Origin: JAWLCG01 sp041687295
GTDB lineage: Bacteria; Planctomycetota; Phycisphaerae; SM23-33; FEN-1343
Reading direction: 5' to 3'
DNA: 16,747 nt
NCBI GenBank assembly: GCA_041687295.1
Contig: JAWLCG010000070.1
Coordinates: 1-16,747, forward strand
Of the stretch, positions 14,089 to 16,747 are shown piece after piece (position 1 is the first letter of the stretch; every line of letters starts with the position of its first letter). The notes under the pieces are model-generated. The model worked only from the letters and a program-made list of their open reading frames with translations, ran no database searches and was not told the origin of the DNA. The position numbers and the translations under genes were made by a program.

Positions 14089-14558
14089 GGCCGATCCTCC
14101 AGGTCCCGGCGAAGTTCGCGGACGCTCCGGCCCAGCACGGGGTGGCGGGCGTTGGGGGCGATCTGCGCCAGCGGCACCAGCACGAAGGCCCGCTCGTGCA
14201 TCCGCGGGTGCGGCACGGTCAGCGCGGGCGTGTCGATGACGGCCTGGCCGATCAGCAGGATGTCCAGGTCGCACGTCCGCGGGCCCCAGCGGACCTCCTG
14301 GCTGCGGTCGCGCCCGAGGGCGGCCTCGATCGCCTGGAGCCGCCCGAGCAACTCGTGCGGCTCCAGGTCGGTCTCGAGGCGGGCGGCGGCGTTGGTGTAG
14401 CGGGCCTGCGGCGGGCCGACCGGCTCGGTCGAGATGAACCGGCTCACCTGGCGGACCTCGATGGCCGGCTCGGCCTCCAGCAGTTCCAGCGCGCGGCGGA
14501 GGGTGGCGACCCGGTCGCCCACGTTGGACCCCAGCCCGATGTACACCTCGTGTCGCAC
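14085..14558 (-). CDS. folK: Hydroxymethyldihydropterin pyrophosphokinase FolK
   Basis: FolK transfers pyrophosphate from ATP to 6-hydroxymethyl-7,8-dihydropterin in folate synthesis. The 157-residue product has YIGLGSNVGDR near the N-terminus, ALGRDRSQEVRWGPRTCDLDILL in the middle and PHPRMHERAFVLVPLAQIAP, which together form the pterin and ATP sites. I chose GTG 14558 because AGGGAG lies six bases upstream and the first strand begins immediately (VRHEVYIGLGSN). A longer frame to 14618 begins within the palindromic repeat and adds a basic stretch unlike the family. It is coupled to the downstream kinase by an ATGA overlap. Confidence 0.94.
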   Translation of the reverse strand: MRHEVYIGLGSNVGDRVATLRRALELLEAEPAIEVRQVSRFISTEPVGPPQARYTNAAARLETDLEPHELLGRLQAIEAALGRDRSQEVRWGPRTCDLDILLIGQAVIDTPALTVPHPRMHERAFVLVPLAQIAPNARHPVLGRSVRELRRDLEDRP

Positions 14559-14564
14559 CGCCGA

Positions 14565-14570
14565 CTCCCT
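14565..14570 (-). promoter_or_regulatory. Ribosome-binding site supporting the folK GTG start
   Basis: AGGGAG on the minus strand, six bases before GTG 14558. Confidence 0.75.
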
Positions 14571-14603
14571 GTGTCGCCCTGGCCGGGCGACGACCCGCTC
14601 ACG

Positions 14604-14632
14604 GAAGACCCCGGGCATGCCCGGGGCTATAT
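14604..14632 (+). repeat. 29-nt palindromic repeat, copy 4
   Basis: GAAGA, stem CCCCGGGC (14609-14616), AT, GCCCGGGG (14619-14626), CTATAT. It begins 5 bases past the dapL stop. On the minus strand the hairpin is followed by TCTTCC, so it could also weaken or end the dapL transcript, although the T tract is poor. Confidence 0.85.
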
Positions 14633-14636
14633 GGGC

Positions 14637-15815
14637 CTACAGGCTCATCTGGGCGATGCGGTCCATGGCCTCGCGGAGGACGGCGTCGGGGTAGGTCAGC
14701 GAGATGCGGAAGTTGCCCTCGCCCCACTGCCCGTAGCCGCGGCCGGGGGTGACCATGACGCCGGTCTTCTCCAGCAGGTCGGCCACGAAGGCACCGCTGT
14801 CGCCCTTGTACTTGTCGGGCACGGGCGCCCAGACGTAGATGGTGGCCTGGGGCTTGGCGAGCGACCAGCCCTTGCTGTTGAGCGTCTCGACGACCAGGTC
14901 GCGCCGGCGGCGGTAGATCTCGTTGAGCGGCGGGACGACTTGCTCGAAGCTGTTGAGCGCCTTGGCGGCGGCGAACTGCACCGCGCGGAGCTGGCCGTTG
15001 TCGACGTTCTCCTTGACCGTGTTGAGCGCCTTGACGGCCGAGGGGTTGCCCACGACCACCCCGGCCCGCCAGCCGGTCATGTTGAAGGCCTTGGAGAGGC
15101 TGAAGAACTCGACCGCGACGTCCTCGGCCCCTTCCACCTGCAGGATGCTGGGGGCCTGGTAGCCCTCGTAGGTGTTCTCGCTGTAGGCGCTGTCGTGGGC
15201 GATGAGGATGTTGTGCTTCCGCCCGAACTCGACGGCCCGGCGGAAGAAGTCCAGGTCGGCCAGGGCGGTCGTCGGGTTGTTGGGGTAGTTGAGCCAGAGG
15301 ATCTTCGCCTGGCGGCGGACCTCGTCGGGGATGGCGTCGAAGTCCACGAGGTAGCCGTTGCTCTTGAGCAGCGGCACCTGGTAGGTGACGGCCCCGGCGA
15401 AGACGTGGCCGATGTTGTAGGTCGGGTAGCCCGGCACGGGGGCGATGGCCAGGTCGCCGGGGTTCAGCAGGCCCATGCAGAACTTGACGATGGCGTCCTT
15501 GGAGCCCATCGTCGTCACCAGCCCGTCGGCAGGGACCGTCACGCCGTAGCGGCGCTGGTAGAAGTCGCGCACGGCCTGGGGGAACTCGGGGGCCGGCACG
15601 TCGCAGCCATAGCGGTGCCGGGCGGGGTCGTTGGCGTCGGTCAGCGAGCGCACAGCCTCTTCCACGACCGGATCCGGCGTCGGCTGGTCGGGGTCGCCAA
15701 TGTCGATGCGGAGGACCTTGATGCCCTTCTCCCGGGCGGCGGCCATCTTGCGGCGCAGATCGGCGAACAGGTACGGCGGCAGCTTGCGCAGACGTTCAGC
15801 AGTCGGAAATTCCAT
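14637..15815 (-). CDS. dapL: LL-diaminopimelate aminotransferase (class I/II, DapL type)
   Basis: A PLP aminotransferase that probably converts tetrahydrodipicolinate directly to LL-diaminopimelate with glutamate as amino donor, bypassing the acylated DAP routes; DAP then feeds lysine and peptidoglycan. The 392-residue product has IDIGDPDQPTP (37-47), typical of DapL, the NYPNNPT motif (176-182), D208 and Y211 (HDSAY), and the PLP lysine K242 in SLSKAFNMTGWRAG. Some near relatives use alanine or aspartate, so the substrate is likely but not proven. ATG 15815 is preceded by AGGAGAG nine bases away; a GTG at 15842 lies in frame but has no better site. A promoter-like pair lies at 15861-15889. 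With MurI in the window it supplies peptidoglycan peptide residues. Confidence 0.84.
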   Translation of the reverse strand: MEFPTAERLRKLPPYLFADLRRKMAAAREKGIKVLRIDIGDPDQPTPDPVVEEAVRSLTDANDPARHRYGCDVPAPEFPQAVRDFYQRRYGVTVPADGLVTTMGSKDAIVKFCMGLLNPGDLAIAPVPGYPTYNIGHVFAGAVTYQVPLLKSNGYLVDFDAIPDEVRRQAKILWLNYPNNPTTALADLDFFRRAVEFGRKHNILIAHDSAYSENTYEGYQAPSILQVEGAEDVAVEFFSLSKAFNMTGWRAGVVVGNPSAVKALNTVKENVDNGQLRAVQFAAAKALNSFEQVVPPLNEIYRRRRDLVVETLNSKGWSLAKPQATIYVWAPVPDKYKGDSGAFVADLLEKTGVMVTPGRGYGQWGEGNFRISLTYPDAVLREAMDRIAQMSL

Positions 15816-15860
15816 GAGATTCGTCTCTCCTACAAGACTCACGAGTATTCAAGAACCGCC

Positions 15861-15889
15861 ATTGTAGGGCCAACGCGTCCTGGCTGCAA
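15861..15889 (-). promoter_or_regulatory. Putative dapL promoter
   Basis: On the minus strand a -10 box TACAAT (15861-15866) lies 17 bases from TTGCAG (15884-15889), a poor -35. The leader to ATG 15815 would be about 40 bases. The -10 box and the bases after it (TACAATGGCGG then TTCTTG) closely resemble those at the panC-panD junction. Confidence 0.45.
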
Positions 15890-15905
15890 CCGCCGGCCTG
15901 CCGCT

Positions 15906-16747
15906 CTACAGATGTCGGCTGCGGATGATCGAGATGATCGTCCAGATGCCCAGGATGGCGGCGGTGAGGTAGCCGATGATGCCCAGGGTCTGGTAGCCCA
16001 CCAAACCCAGGATGCTGCCGTCGGGCTGGGTCACCAGCAGGCTCGAGGCGATGACCGTGCCGGCGATGATCAGGCCGAAGCTGATGCGGTTGGAGCTCTT
16101 GTTGAGCGTCTCGATGAGACTCTCGAGGTGCTCGTGCTGGATGTGCACCTGCAGCCGGCCCCGACGCATGGTGGTCAGGATGCCGTTGACCTGCTCGGGC
16201 ATGTCGGTGATCAGGTCGCCCAGGTCGCGCAGGGTCCGCCGGCCGGTGCGCCAGATGTAGCGCGGGTTCAGCCGCCGCAGCGTCAGTTTGCGGGCGTAGG
16301 GCTTCAGGGCGCCCAGCAGGTCGAACTGCGGGTCGAGCTTGTTGGCCAGGCTCTCGAGCGTCATGAGGCTCTTGAGCATGAGGGTGAACTCGGCCGGCGG
16401 GCGGACGCGGTGTCGGCGGATCAGCGCGAAGATGTGGCTGATGACCTCGCCGATGGGGATCTCGGCCAGGGGCAGGTCGCGGTAGCTGTCGAGCACCTCG
16501 CTGACGTCGCGCGTCAGGTCGCGGGCGCCGGAAGGGTCGGGGAGCATGTCGGCATGGCGGAACGCCTGCACGATGCGGGAGGGGTCCTGGTCGACGATGC
16601 CGGTCACCACGTCGGCCATCAGGTGGCGGTCGTCCTCGGTGAGGCGGGCGACCTGTCCGAAGTCCAGCGGCGCCAGCACGTTATCGGCCAGCACGAACAG
16701 GTTGCCCGGGTGCGGGTCGGCGTGGAAGATGCCCAGCTCGAAGATCT
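15906..16747 (-). CDS. AarF/UbiB (ABC1) family atypical kinase, C-terminal part
   Basis: The gene runs off the window edge, so only its C-terminal part is visible. The open frame continues to the last base and encodes GIFHADPHPGN and then LDFG, the conserved catalytic and metal-binding motifs of the ABC1/UbiB/ADCK kinase-like family; the GTG at 16694 lies between them and is not the start. Family members support quinone synthesis or lipid handling at membranes. The last part has two hydrophobic segments (ISFGLIIAGTVIASSLLV and IGYLTAAILGIWTIISII), the C-terminal membrane anchor usual in bacterial UbiB homologues. The stop is 90 bases from dapL and separated from it by that gene's putative promoter. 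No other quinone gene is seen. Confidence 0.9.
   Translation of the reverse strand, partial: IFELGIFHADPHPGNLFVLADNVLAPLDFGQVARLTEDDRHLMADVVTGIVDQDPSRIVQAFRHADMLPDPSGARDLTRDVSEVLDSYRDLPLAEIPIGEVISHIFALIRRHRVRPPAEFTLMLKSLMTLESLANKLDPQFDLLGALKPYARKLTLRRLNPRYIWRTGRRTLRDLGDLITDMPEQVNGILTTMRRGRLQVHIQHEHLESLIETLNKSSNRISFGLIIAGTVIASSLLVTQPDGSILGLVGYQTLGIIGYLTAAILGIWTIISIIRSRHL

Noticed and set aside
14559..14618. Longer FolK starting within the palindromic repeat
   Set aside because: The family begins with the strand directly after GTG 14558, which has an AGGGAG site. The extension is basic and unlike FolK.

Overview
The window is a dense, high-GC bacterial chromosomal segment in which every confidently assigned gene lies on the minus strand. 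Reading in the direction of transcription (high to low coordinates), it starts inside an AarF/UbiB-type kinase gene and ends just past queC. The combination of a diaminopimelate aminotransferase (DapL route), a long Lgt homologue with a CC-rich core motif, PulG-free housekeeping operons and many TPR/HEAT proteins suggests a planctomycete (Phycisphaerae-like) or a related high-GC lineage. That placement is inference, because no rRNA or lineage-specific marker is present.

Layout in transcription order: partial AarF/UbiB kinase (16747-15906); a promoter and dapL (15815-14637); a GC-rich palindromic repeat; folK and a deoxynucleoside kinase coupled by an ATGA overlap (14558-13486); a 145-bp element bounded by two inverted copies of the same repeat (13290-13434); panC, panD and an lgt homologue (13252-10683); an uncharacterised three-gene membrane/TPR module joined by two ATGA overlaps (10631-6560); a promoter with an unusual 19-bp spacer and cysK (6347-5394); a 280-base repeat-laden gap; and a closely packed run of PHP phosphoesterase, murI, a HEAT-repeat lipoprotein, a zinc alcohol dehydrogenase, a YfiH/PgeF-type oxidoreductase and queC (about 5062-252). 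The last 250 bases contain two small hairpins and no convincing gene.

Most genes supply precursors: meso-DAP/lysine (DapL) and D-glutamate (MurI) for the cell wall, folate (FolK), dNTP salvage (dNK), pantothenate/CoA (PanC, PanD), cysteine (CysK) and queuosine (QueC). Lgt would lipidate prolipoproteins, and the HEAT-repeat protein in the same window carries a lipobox-like signal.

The less ordinary content is in the gaps. One 29-nt palindromic repeat occurs four times, with a compensatory base-pair swap in one copy. A six-unit octamer array sits exactly where the PHP gene should begin, and that gene has no standard start codon before its conserved HxH motif. The three-gene TPR module has no recognisable function. 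I see no CRISPR array, phage, complete insertion sequence or RNA gene.
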